DNA of 64,000 nucleotides from Batillaria attramentaria (GCA_018292915.2 JACVVK020000202.1:74501-138500), one strand, 5' to 3'. Shown: positions 35,013 through 46,130, numbered from the stretch's first letter. Program-made: numbers and translations. Notes: generated by a model not told the origin, from the letters alone.

Positions 35013-35290
35013 AGCCCCCGTAGTATAGTGGTTAGCACTTCGAAATTCAGACACTGGACCAGGAGACTCGGGTTCGAATCCCACCCGAGGCAAACGGGGT
35101 TTTCCTACCTAGGTCGGCTCCCATACAGGGCGGGCGCGCTATGGGCCCAGTGGGGAGGCTGTTGCCACACAGCTCAGACTCACCCACTCCGCCTCTGTGC
35201 TGGCCTTTTTTAGTTGTCCCGTCTTTGATGTCACTCTTACGTGGTGGGAAAGGACGCTGAACTCCCAAACACCTTGCCAACCCACCCCCT
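35013..35290 (+). mobile_element. tRNA-derived SINE, family B (shared 3' domain)
   Basis: The head reads GTAGTATAGTGGTTAGCAC (box A) and GGGTTCGAATCCCACCC (box B), unlike family A. A 90-bp middle with GGGCGGGCGCGCTATGGGCC follows. The end (CCGTCTTTGATGTCACTCTT ... GGTGGGAAAGGACGCTGAAC ... CCAACCCACCCCC) is clearly homologous to the family A 3' domain. It is probably a different SINE family that shares the LINE-recruiting tail. Confidence 0.85.
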
Positions 35291-35969
35291 TCCGAGCCGA
35301 TCGCATTTACCCACAAACCAGCAACCTTCCGGCCACCTACTGCTAGTGTGGCAAAGGCAGCATTCTATAACTGTAAAGCGACTTCACACAGCAGGCTTGA
35401 ACTAAGCCACTGTGCACTCCATTCCCAGGCCAGGAACAGTTCAAGGATTTCAATCCTTTCACTGGCATCCCCCAAAATGACCGCAGCACAATGGACTGAT
35501 CCCTACAAACCAAAGGGAGACAGACCAGTATCCCTGTATCACCACCAGCCCGCCACGAGGACCACATCGATCGAACCACTGAGTGTTCGAAGTGAAAGAA
35601 ACATGCAAATGAGGACATTGTCCTGAGGATCTGGTGAGTCATCTTCACCACGGCTGCACTGTACATAATCCTAGATAAAATCACAGCCAGACAGATCTCA
35701 TTGATAAAGGGGCTTTCAGCGGCCCTGAGCAAAGATGTGTTCAAACTACAAAATGTGCTGACCTCAAAGAAAGTTACCGAGCGTAGCACTCAACGCTGTG
35801 TCTCCTAATAAGGTGGCTGGACCGAAACATAATCGAGTATGTTAGAACTTTGCCGCATTGTCTGTGTCGCAAAAATTTGCCATTTGCCAGAAAGATGAGT
35901 TTGGGAAAGTACATTTGGGGGATGCTAGAGGGCCAAGAGGGATTCTAAGGATTCTGATTCTGAAATGCA
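35291..35969. other. Unassigned sequence, faint reverse-transcriptase-like motif
   Basis: The 148-codon minus frame (35343-35789) is not recognised. On the plus strand around 35790, the translation SPNKVAGP resembles the NP.KA.GPDG motif of LINE reverse transcriptases, but stops surround it. Confidence 0.25.
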
Positions 35970-36165
35970 ACCAATCTTTGATAATGTCACCAATATTTTG
36001 TGTGAAAAGGGTACCACTCTTTGGTCTGACTGAAAGGTCACCCATCTTTGGTCTAGAATTCTTACCAGTGTGTGGTCTGAAAATGGTACCAGCCGTTGCT
36101 ATCCATCTTTGGTGTGGAAAGGTTACCAATCTTTGGCCTGAAATACTACCAGTCATTGTATTCAA
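35970..36165. repeat. Tandem repeat of about 32-36 bp
   Basis: About five to six units built on ACCAATCTTTGGTCTGAAA / GGT. The 107-108-codon frames on both strands reflect repeat structure. Confidence 0.85.
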
Positions 36166-36518
36166 AACTGTCCGAAGGCTGTGAAATGCGACTCTTGTGT
36201 TGAATCAGTCAATCAAAATTGCGCACAGCATACAATTGCAGCGTCTGTTTTCATTTGGCGGAGACCAGAAACCGAAAAGGTCATTTTCCCACACCCTTTC
36301 TTCACACATCAAGTTTCTAGTCATACGGGTAACGTACTGCTCAGCCTCTCATTGTTGTTTCCTCTCTTCAATGCTTGTTGGTTTTGTTGTTGAGTTAGAT
36401 GAATGAGAAATTCTGGGGTTTCGCAAGCATTTTGTCCCCACTATCAAGAATAGATTAATGGTTCTGGTAATCTTCTATCAAGCAGCTGAATGAACTTCTA
36501 GTGAAAGACAACACTAAC

Positions 36519-36775
36519 TCAGTTGGTATAGTTCGCCCGTTAATGCAAATGTATGCCAGTCAATTCCGCCGATATTTCGCATAAAGTCAAGTCGTAGAAC
36601 GAAGTCAGCGACCACGTGACTTCACCTCGCCAGACCCCGGAGTACATTTGCACCCCCTCCCGCGTTGCGAGGATACAGTCGCCCCCGTTAGTTGACGACT
36701 GGAGTTTATTTGCTTCCTCCTGCGCATGACTGGTATACATTTGCACCTCCTAACGGGCGAACTATACCAACTAAG
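36519..36775. mobile_element. MITE with TIRs and 9-10 bp TSD
   Basis: Terminal inverted repeats: the left end CAGTTGGTATAGTTCGCCCG matches the reverse complement of the right end (CGGGCGAACTATACCAACTA), with related subterminal sequence (TGCAAATGTAT...CCAGTCA). Flanking direct repeats CAACACTAAC lie at 36510-36519 and 36776-36785. The 3' half has three internal repeats of a TACATTTGCACC-CTCC motif. No transposase. A 9-10 bp duplication fits Mutator-like transposition best, which is inference. Confidence 0.88.
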
Positions 36776-36987
36776 CAACACTAACACGTTCGATGATTTT
36801 GGTGTAGCTTGTTTTCGGGACCATTTCCAAGAAACGAGGTCTGTTCTGTGGGTGAAATTTGAAGGAGATTGTAATAGGATCACTATGACACACAGAAAGT
36901 TGGATCAGCTTTTGGGACGTAGGTTTCTTATGTTGGAAAACGTCTATTTACAGCAGTGGCTATTCCCACGGAAGCCGATATGAGTGC

Positions 36988-37167
36988 GGGTGGGGGTGGT
37001 GGTGGTGTGTTTGGGGGTTTAATGTCCTTTTCCACCACATACGGGTGATATCAAACCCGGGGCAACGATGAAAAAGCCAGCACAAATATTTCCCAACCGG
37101 GATACGAACTCACGACCCGAGCATTAGAAGTCCAACTCTCTACCATTCGGCCACCCCGGCTCCCCCG
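36988..37167 (-). mobile_element. tRNA-derived SINE (family A) with 11-bp TSD
   Basis: Minus-strand copy flanked by perfect GATATGAGTGC (36977-36987 and 37168-37178). A short deletion removes the GGCCCCA junction after box B. Confidence 0.95.
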
Positions 37168-37178
37168 GATATGAGTGC

Positions 37179-37744
37179 ATGATGGCCAGACCTGGTGTAT
37201 GTCGCCTGCGTCCTGATGGGGAGTCCTTGGCGCCTGATGGTCGGTCAGACAGACCCAGTCTGCGGATGATGTCCTTCTTCTCCCATATGCCCCGACCACC
37301 TCCCCCCTCTCCCCTGCGGATGATGCCCTTCATCTCCCATATGCCCCGACCACCCTCCCCCTCCAATGCCCTAATCGCCACAAATACGTTGGGCGACAAA
37401 GAAGATTCAGTCAAAGCGCGGGGTCCCTTTTAATGTTCCGGGAATGCTTTTAAAGTGTCGGAGAAAGTAAGACAGTGTTTTAGCGGGATCGAATTCCATA
37501 GAGACCTAGCCTCGTCTATGTTTTAATTATTAACTTCTGCATATTCATCCGGCTTGTCTCGACAGTTGAAAAATCCGTCTAGCAGTAAGCAGCTTAGGTT
37601 GCAGCTGACCCTACACTAAATGTAGGCATTTTCCTGCCATTGTGTGTGACCTTTCTAACATTAGATCTGCTCCAGGTTAGACTCGGATTTAAAGACCCGT
37701 CGTCGATCACCTCTATACTCACAATTTGTGCTCAGCTTTTTTGG
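37179..37744. other. Unassigned sequence
   Basis: A short imperfect duplication of CTCCCATATGCCCCGACCAC lies near 37280 and 37335. Otherwise nothing is recognised. Confidence 0.4.
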
Positions 37745-37899
37745 TAGTGTCTGATATAATAATAATGATTATAATAATAATGATAGTACTTAATAGTGCT
37801 ATAAACTACTAATAAAATTTAATTACAGTTCTAATCGCTTTTTAAAAAAAAGTTAAAGGGAAGAAATATATATACAAAAAATATACAGACATAAAGCCA

Positions 37900-37980
<81 letters not shown>

Positions 37981-38110
37981 ATTGCATGCACACACACACA
38001 CATAGGATGCAAACCGAAACAGTTAGATGGTGTTTAGGGCAGAAAACAGGTGGGTTTTAAGGTTTTCCTTGAAAGAATGAGTAGAGAATTCCAGGAACAT
38101 CTTACATCGT
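37745..38110 (-). mobile_element. CR1/L2-like LINE 3' end with internal CA array
   Basis: Minus strand from 38110: STHSFKENLKTHLFSALNTI and a stop at 38023-38025. This is the SFK.NLKTHLF ending typical of CR1/L2-type proteins. The 3' UTR contains a long (TG)n (37900-37978 on plus as CA). The tail reads AAAGCGATTAGAACTGTAAT ... TTATAGCACTATTAAGTACT and then (ATT)n, the common metazoan GCGCTTAGA...GCGCTATATAAGT type of LINE/SINE end. The 5' side is lost next to the element at 38122. Confidence 0.7.
37900..37978. repeat. (CA)n microsatellite in a LINE 3' UTR
   Basis: About 39 CA units. Confidence 0.95.
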
Positions 38111-38121
38111 ACATCGTACAA

Positions 38122-38521
38122 CTAAAGGCGATGTCACACTGAAAACATGTTTTCCTAAAACATGTTTTGAACGGCAAAACGCCAGAAACATGCTTTCCGA
38201 AACAATACATTTATGACACACGTGAAAACAAGCAAGCGCGCGTCTAAGGCGAGAGAGAGAGGGGGTCCCGCTACGGACATGTTGACTGAGCGGATACGGG
38301 AAGATGTCACTTGACACTCCGCACGGCGGCTTTCATTGGTTGAAACACAAAACATGTTTTCGGATTTTAGGGCAGGCTCTAAAACTGAAAACACGATCAA
38401 AACATGTTTTGAAAACATTGTTGTGAAGTATATCACACGACAAAACACGTTGTTTCGCAGCGAAACATCTGAAAACAATGTTTTCAAGTGTTTTTGCCCT
38501 CTCGTGTGACATGGCCATTAG
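38122..38521. mobile_element. Non-autonomous DNA element with inverted ends
   Basis: The left end CTAAAGGCGATGTCACAC and the reverse complement of the right end, CTAATGGCCATGTCACAC, differ at three positions. The interior repeats AAAACATGTTTT-type palindromes near both ends (GAAAACATGTTTTCCT; TGAAAACAATGTTTTCA). No coding sequence is present. No exact target duplication could be fixed, so the superfamily is open. Confidence 0.68.
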
Positions 38522-38555
38522 AGACCTCTACAGGCGTAAGGACACAAATCGGCCG

Positions 38556-39200
38556 GGTGGTGAAGTGTGGTGTTTACTTCAAGTACCCTGTTTTGCCAGT
38601 GTGCTAGTTTGTAGCGATTTTTGTTGTCACGAAAAACCGTGATTTTCGTGAGTTTTGAATGTTGTAGGGCAAGGTGCATGCCAGGGGGTAACAAGAGGAG
38701 GCAAGCTGCCAGTGAAGCTGGGACTTTTTGCGCAGAAGAAAGGCAAAGGTGACGCGAGTGGAGTTGGGTGAAGGGGCTTTCTGGCCTAAACAGAAAGTAA
38801 ACTGGCGTTACTCTAGTGAGTCCTGAGCGATAATGAGCATTCAATTCTTTAAAAAAAAAAAAAAAAAAAAACTCCTGTCAGGTACGTGTCCTTGAATGGT
38901 TTCTAGACTGAAGCGTATCTAATGATGACTATGATGGCTGAGTCTAATAGGGGATATAGAGGCATGTTTTGGCCTCTTCCGTTTGTATTCTTTGACCTGC
39001 ACAGTGACAGCATTTCAGAGGCTGGCACTGAGCCAGCAGAAGGGTACACGCGACACGAGTATCACAAGGAGACAGTTAGTGCTGCGGCCACAGTTAACGG
39101 CTCAGTTGGAGAATTTGAATTTCCACCAGCTCGCTCAGCCTGCAGACGACATATTGTATCGCATTAAGAGCTCAACTAATCAGTGTCGAGCTTTTAGACA
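38556..39200. repeat. Dispersed repeat R2, copy 1
   Basis: Continuous homology with 44060-44520 up to about 38999 (GTGTGCTAGTTTGTAGYGAT, AAGCTGCCAGTGAAGCTGGG). The following part to about 39200 has a diverged counterpart at 15453. An A-run lies at 38850-38870. No protein signature. Confidence 0.82.
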
Positions 39201-39730
39201 AACTCACAAGCGCGCCTATTCCAAAACTTCTGTGAAGCATAGTCATGATGTAATATGAGCGTTTGAAGTTCATCATGCGAGTAGGGTTCCCGGAGAAAAG
39301 TAGCGGTTACAGCTCACTGTAAAATAGTACAAAACCATTTTACACACTGAACAGGGCGTTAGTGGAGATTGTTAGTCGGTGAATGGGGCCATTCCGAGCA
39401 CCGTTCTCCTGAGACCTTTGAATTTGATATCTTGGTACTAGGACCTGTATTGAACGAGGAAATCGAGCTCAAGATACTTATACACGCGCAAAGCAACTTC
39501 TTCAGCCGCGAACATTGACTTGTATGGTTTTCAGGGTTCTTTTAAAACAAAGAACGTGGGAGGGGGGGGGGGGGGTCGTGTTGTTGTTGTTGTGTTTTAG
39601 TTGTTGTTTTGTTGTTGTTGTTGTTCGTTTGTTGTTGTTGTTGTTTTTTTTGTTTTTTTTTTTTGCAATCCTAGTAGTCGTCGTAGATTTGAAATGTTCA
39701 AAGGAAAACGGCTGATTTCATCATGGTGTC

Positions 39731-39767
<37 letters not shown>

Positions 39768-40024
39768 GTTGTTGTTGTTGTTACTGTTGTTGTTACTGTT
39801 GTTGTTGTTTGGCTACCAATCAGAACACAGGTGTTATACACGAACAGCACTTTCCGTATCTTCATTACTCACGCTTTTGACAGCGACTAGTTCATCTTAC
39901 GTAAGGTAAACTTGAAATTGCCATATCTAATCGGCCACTTTCTGAATTAAGAGCCCATGCACTGTATGATCCGTCTTCAAGAATCTGAGGTTTCCTCTGC
40001 AACCTTTTTAAGACGTATATATCG

Positions 40025-40093
<69 letters not shown>

Positions 40094-40191
40094 AGACACA
40101 CACAGACACACAGACAGACAGACAGAGACAGACAGACAGAGAGATGAGTTCGTCAGTTGAGAAACGTGCCGTCGCTAAGATTATAAAGAGA
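39201..40191. other. Unassigned sequence with G, GTT, GT and CA arrays
   Basis: G-run at 39560-39574, (GTT)n at 39580-39660 and 39765-39810, (GT)n at 39731-39765, (CA)n at 40028-40091 followed by (CAGA)n to 40142. Confidence 0.7.
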
Positions 40192-40237
40192 AGTCAATTC
40201 AAATTACTTTATTAATCCCAGAAGGGATCTTATAGGC
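40192..40237 (-). mobile_element. Possible LINE-type 3' end
   Basis: The reverse complement reads GATCCCTTCTGGGATTAATA followed by AAGTAATTTGAATTGA. The GGGATTAATAAAGT-type ending is common at the 3' end of metazoan non-LTR elements. Too short to assign. Confidence 0.35.
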
Positions 40238-42390
40238 CATCATAAAACATAATAAGAAGACAAAATAATAACAAACAAGATGGCCACCAGCCCAATATGT
40301 TGTTTCCATTCAATGACCTGCTGTAGTCACAGTCGTAGTCGTTGTGTCATGTATGCAGCCCGCGCGCACACGCCGGAACGCAAGCTCTCTGACATCAAGC
40401 ATGCTGACATAAAGAAAGTACTGAAAACCCTTATCGTGCCTCTATGCACTTGCAAAAACCCAAACACATGAGGTCGTGTGAGCTCGCCTAGCTGGTTGAC
40501 GTCACAACTTGTTGGCGTATGCGAGGTTCTACATGGGTGAATGAATTCTTGTAATAAAGTCGTTCCCCTTTGACAGAGTTACTTCCCGCAGACCTGACTG
40601 ACAGACGATTGCTTACTGGTATCGGAGAAGAGACCCTCTCTCTCTCTCTCTCGCCTTAGACGCGCGCTTGCCCGCGGACGCACGCACCCCCCTCCCCCTA
40701 CACACACACACACACACACACATTATGCAAAGACCTTGGAATCAGAAAGACGCGTCACTCCTGCCCTCGTAAGAGAGACATATAGCGGGACAACGCGAAG
40801 AGTTGTCTGCCCGCATTAGCGCGCATCCTAGATCTGGCCCCTATAGTGACAGCATGGCGGAAAGTGGAAAGCGATCACAAAAGCATGCAATTGTGTTCTG
40901 CGCCGAATTGTTCAAATAACAGACAAATATAAACGGGGAAATACTTCTTTTGGTATTCTTGTTGAAAAACAAACATTTTTTTTTTCGCTTTCTTGTCAAA
41001 AAAAAAAAAAAAAAAAAAAGACCTCAAGTGGTACGTGTGCATGCAGTGTAAACTAACAGTAAACACACGCGGCTGACGCAGATACAGCGTAATTTTTTTC
41101 CCTGACAACTTTACAAATCACGGTGACTTAAATTGTGCTAGCGTCTACCTGCATCTAAATTCAGAACACACACACAGAACAAAATCATCCGGCTGAACTT
41201 CATTCTAACCATTGTAAAACCATATCACAACATAGAATCTGCTGGATCGTCGGTCGCAGATATGATTAATGCTGAGTTAGCAGGAAGTATTCAGCGGATG
41301 CGTCCATCTTTGGATCTCTCGCACATTCGATCTTTCTGTGTTCCGTACTAGTTTTACTTGAACACATCGAACGAAATGCACTGCGTAGCCTACGTACAGC
41401 AGTGAAAGCCAAACTAGATCTTTCGTTCGTCCTCCGGAACTTTGAGAGTACTTATGTTTTCCATAGGCCTAAAACACATGCGAAATATATGGGGGGAGAC
41501 CACCTGTCAGTCGCTGACATCTTCGTTTTTGTTTATTTTCTTAAAATGTTTTACGGCGGCTAGTGTAGGGTTGGGTCAAACAACTGCGTAGATCTGCGGG
41601 ATGCGCGCTACAACTCTTACGCGTTGTCCCTCAAAGGGAGGTAAGTGAACTATCTTTATGTTTCCAAGATCTTTGCATTATGCTTCTGAGTGTGAGTCAG
41701 TGGCAAAAACGAAACCCACTGAAATTCCCGCTTTCCACATGTCAAGTTGTAGAGACTCTTGCGAAAAGATACTGCATTTCGATGCAAAATAATTTCTAGA
41801 CCATCCCAGAACATGCTGGTGCAGTAACGTCAGTAGATTACGTCACCTTGGAGAGATTTCGAGCCTTCCAGTAAGTTGAGGAATGTTCTAGATCTTACCT
41901 GTTCAGTTCGTAAGCAGCCCTGCACAGCGTTCTGGATTCTTCTTCTTTCATGAATTTGTTCTCCGCGCATATTCTGTTCATAAAGTATTGGAGTTGTAGT
42001 CTGTTGTATCCCGTATCATCTCTGCGAGTGCACGATGATGGCGACATAGCATAAGTAAAATACAACACCACGTCTCCAAACAGAGGAATTCCGAAAGAAA
42101 GTGGCGAGACACCCCCAAGAAAAAACAGCATCACGTCAATCAAACATGACGCACTTACTTTACGTCAGTGCGCGTGCGTCTCTTCTTCGATGTTTGTGAG
42201 GCGTGTGGCTTGCAGAGGAAATGTGCTGTGAGTACAAATTTTCGAGTCAACTGACGATAACGGCTGCAGTGAATTTTTCTAATTTTTTTGTATTTTTATG
42301 GCACCCCAGGCTCATTATCTATGTATAGTAGGAGCGATTTTGAGATCTAAAGTGTGTTCACCAGCACTTTCATCAGGTACGGCTTACGCC
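40238..42390. other. Unassigned sequence
   Basis: Short CT (40635-40652), CA (40702-40721) and A (40999-41020) runs. At 40888-40932 a frame reads MQLCSAPNCSNNRQI, which resembles the start of a THAP zinc finger but stops at once. No gene is supported. Confidence 0.3.
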
Positions 42391-42399
42391 AAAAGTATA

Positions 42400-42962
42400 A
42401 AAGCGACAACCTCCAAAATTCACTTAGTTAAGAGTCCGTATTCATGCTATCTATGTCCAAAAAATGGAGTGGTGTAGGTAAATATTACGCCTTTAAACGC
42501 CAGAAAGCCACTTTTTCTGAAAAGGGCGATAACTCGCAAATCATGTGTGCAATCGTATCTGGATCGGGCCTTCTATTCAACAATCTTGATTCATTTAGAA
42601 ACCCCAAATTTAAAATCGATCGGTTCAGTATTTTTGGAGAAATAGGCATCTGAACTGGGTTCACATGCAATGTCAATTCAGGCTCGGTTTACATGAAAAC
42701 TATAAGAGCGACCATTTTCTAGTAGTGACTCTGTTCAGAGTCCGTATTCAAGCTATCTACTGCCAAAAAATTGAGTGATTTAAATAAATATTACGCCTGT
42801 ACACGAAAGACAACCAACTTGTCTCAAAAGGGCGATAACTCCCAAATCACGTAAGCAATCATCACACGCTTGAATCGTCTAATGTAACATTTTGATATAT
42901 TTGGATACCCCAAATTTGAAGCCATTCGGTTGAGTATTTTCGAAGAAACGGGCCCGGACACA

Positions 42963-43045
<83 letters not shown>

Positions 43046-43273
43046 TCCACACAGACGGCACTCACTGAGGAGGAGAAGTGCGTTCGGAACACCATACGCG
43101 TCAGCATCGATGACGCAAGTTTTCTTACGTCATTGTCAGAGTTACACTTGCAAAATCGTCTCTGCGGGAGATCGGCAGTGACGTGCGTTTGTACCACAGA
43201 TGCTTGCCTATGAACGTGGAAATTTTAGCCCGTCCTATTATGTTGTTTCCATTACTATGGAAACAACATAATA
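42400..43273. mobile_element. Hairpin-ended repeat H, copy 2 (tandem cores, CA array, terminal hairpin)
   Basis: Two diverged core units of about 290 bp (42400-42690 and 42691-42966) each contain AGAGTCCGTATTCA, AAATATTACGCC, GGGCGATAACTC and ACCCCAAATTT. Then follow a CA array (42967-43041), TGACGCAAGTTTTCTTACGT (43110) and a perfect 17-bp-stem hairpin at 43236-43273. The same order occurs at 31500-32124. No protein is encoded. Helitron-like origin is an inference from architecture. Confidence 0.55.
43236..43273. repeat. Perfect 17-bp hairpin with 4-nt loop
   Basis: TATTATGTTGTTTCCAT, loop TACT, then ATGGAAACAACATAATA. It shares the GTTGTTTC arm with the palindrome at 32083. Confidence 0.95.
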
Positions 43274-43320
43274 AAACTTGCACTAACAGAAGCCTCACCT
43301 ATGAAAAACTTAAACTTCAC

Positions 43321-43382
<62 letters not shown>
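43321..43382. repeat. (AC)n microsatellite
   Basis: About 31 AC units. Confidence 0.95.
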
Positions 43383-43384
<2 letters not shown>

Positions 43385-44059
43385 TGAACGTCTTGTGAAC
43401 TCACACAAACAAAAATAAGAAGAATACAAAGCAAAAATAATACTAATCAAAAAGACGCAAAAAGTAGTCAACAAAAGAGCAAAAAGAACTTCTGTCTTGA
43501 GTACATAAAAACGCATGCACATGTGCAGACACACGTGTAATATCCTCCCCCCCCCCCTCAACGCGGCAAACACACACACACACACACACACAGTGCCAAA
43601 CATTTCTAGGGGAGAGAGAGAGAGAGAAAACAGTCGTCCATTAAAAAATAACACGCATTGTCTTGAAGCAGAATGTTTCTTGCTGTCACTACTTTTGCCA
43701 TCTGCTTTTCTCCCTCCACAGCCGAGAACCTCCGAGCAGCTGCTTGCACATAACTGATGTCAGGCAAACACAAACATCGATCACTGACTGGTCAACACGA
43801 GGTAGCACTGCCCTTTTAACCTAACCACAATCCTAAAGCAGGGCTGGAATGGTCAATGTCGTATGAAGCTTGGTGACACAGTACGCCGCGATACGTACCA
43901 CGCGAACGTCGAAATCTCGTTTTAGGCCGAGATTTATATAGTTATGCCGACCACTGTTCGTTTGACAGAGGATGGCGGACGTCACGAGTTATCGTGCTGG
44001 TGACCTATCAACTCTTTGCGGTAAGTCGTCACTTTGGCGTAATGAGACAAATAGAGTGT
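43383..44059. other. Unassigned sequence
   Basis: Short C, CA and GA runs occur at 43546-43625. No gene is recognised. Confidence 0.35.
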
Positions 44060-44520
44060 ATGGTCAAGTCTGGTGTTTATTTAAAGGACCCTGTTCTGCG
44101 AGTGTGCTAGTTTGTAGTGATTTTTGTTGTTTAAAAAAAACAAAACAAAAACGTGATTTCCGTGATTTTTGTATTTTGTAGGGCAATGTGCATCCCGGGG
44201 GGGGGGGGGTCAACAAGAGGCAAGCTGCCAGTGAAGCTGGGACTTTTTGCGCACAAATCAGGCAAAGGTGTCGCGAGTGGAACTGAGTGAAGTGGCATTC
44301 TGGCCTAAACAGTAAGTAGACTAGCATTATTCCAGTGAGGCCTGAGCGGAAAGGAGACAGTCAATTTTCTTTTAGGCTCCTGTCACGCTCGTGCCCTTGA
44401 ATGTTCTGTGCATGCTAATTTTTGTTTCTAGCTTGAAACATGTTTGGGGGTGACTGATGCCTGAGGCTAATAGGGAATATATAGGCATTTTGAGACCTCG
44501 TGCATTCGTATTCATACCTG
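44060..44520. repeat. Dispersed repeat R2, copy 2
   Basis: Same orientation as 38556-38999 and carrying many substitutions and small indels. A G-run at 44199-44209 replaces the CCAGGGGGTAAC region of copy 1. Confidence 0.82.
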
Positions 44521-44784
44521 TTCTCCTTTTACACGACGGCGTTAATCACATCACATGTTCCCAGAAAACGAGAGCAAACTTGAGAAAGCACTGTTACAGA
44601 AGTCATTATCAGACTAAATAAAGCATTTCTATGCAGTGTTGGGTGGTAGACGGGGTGAGTCGGTGCGGATTGTCTACCTTCAAGTTTCAGAAGAAGTTGT
44701 CGGCCATGCAGGATATGTGATATCGGGATGTTGGTGCAGAAGGAGGAGTTTTGCGCACGCCACCAGTGAGTTCACATTCGCAGA

Positions 44785-44935
44785 GGTACGCGTTACTAGT
44801 GACGTCACATTCATATGGTACGCATCACTAGTGACGTCATATTCATGATGTGAAGTAGCACTTCACTAACGTCATATTCACATGGTAAGTGTCACTTTTG
44901 ACGTCACCTACACAATGCCACGCATAACTGCATGA
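44785..44935. repeat. Tandem repeat carrying CRE-like TGACGTCA sites
   Basis: About four units of 35-38 bp: GTACGCRTYACTAGTGACGT followed by CAYATTCATATG. TGACGTCA, the palindromic consensus for CREB/ATF bZIP proteins, is complete in three units; the other has TAACGTCA. Whether it regulates anything is unknown, and no adjacent gene is visible. Confidence 0.8.
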
Positions 44936-45594
44936 TAATGCATAACTACTACACCAGTTTCTTTGCTTCAAATTCCTGTTCACTGTACTGGCCCATACTC
45001 ATCATCAGTTTCCCCCAGTTCAGGACTCAGCCCGGCGAACTGGTGTGCAGGACGCAGGCCACCTCAGGTTTGAGTTTGATTTTTCGGGCAGAGTGACGAA
45101 CTGTTCCCGTCAAAACTCTCTCGATGAAGTAGCTGACACTCAAGAGCGAATCTGGACACAACGTTTTAAAGGGAACTGGAAACAAATAGAAGTTTTAAAG
45201 GGCACCCACTCCAAACCTTTGTCCTTTTTCAGGCAGTGCAGATGGTTGTGCTATCAGGAGTGATATTTATCACCATGAAGTTGTTCTGCCCTCGCAATAG
45301 CTTCACAATAAAAAGCACACAAAAGTGGTGGAAGCTGGTACGGCAGTACGTCTCTCTAAGTACCACTTGACTTCTTGCATCATTTATTGTTTTCTTTGTG
45401 GTCAGGCTGTGTTTGTTTCAACCAAAACTCCCCCACACAATACGCTTGTTGTCACTTTGCTCCCGTTCAGCACTGAGTCTGTCTGGAGCAACACCTTGTA
45501 GCGGACCCCCCCCCCTTAGCCCTCCCACCCTTCCGCCCATCCACCCCTCACCCCACCTCCTTAAAATATGGCAAGAGGGTCGTGGTGAGAACGG

Positions 45595-45638
<44 letters not shown>

Positions 45639-46130
45639 TCTCTCTGGCTTCTACAGACAGACAGCGAACTCTTTCGCGCAGGAGGAGAGAATGGTTGAGG
45701 ATGACGCATGTTTGCTGACAATGCCTTTCTCGTCGATCGCATTGCATGCCCGTGTCTTTGAAACCCCGTTGCGGCGGTGCCCCGCAATGATTACACACAA
45801 CATAACAGTCGCTACTAGGCACTGATGTCCAGATCTCACACAGTGTATCGTTAAGGTAACGTTCACACATCGTAGGCTTTGCGCAGACTTTGTCGGGATT
45901 TTCCTTGCGATTTGCAAGGGTAGCTGTTCCCTTCTCCCTCTCCGCAGGAAAGTTGAAGATGTCTAGCTACGCGTAGACGTAAAGGGAGGGAGGTGATTAC
46001 GGTGATGGAAGCCTGACTGACACAACACCGACCAACGGTTTTAAAAATTGGAAGTACAAAAGATTTAGACTCCTACTTGGGACGTTAGGTAGTGTCTTGT
46101 TTGTAAAGTGATATATTTCTTTGTCTTTGT
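44936..46130. other. Unassigned sequence with a CT array
   Basis: (CT)n at 45597-45645. The 150-codon minus-strand frame over it (45418-45870) is mostly repeat translation. Confidence 0.4.

Noticed and set aside
34960..35340. Host coding exon around the SINE
   Set aside because: The overlapping frames are explained by the family B SINE.
35780..35830. Reverse transcriptase motif SPNKVAGP
   Set aside because: Only a few residues match and stop codons surround it; no neighbouring RT motif was found.
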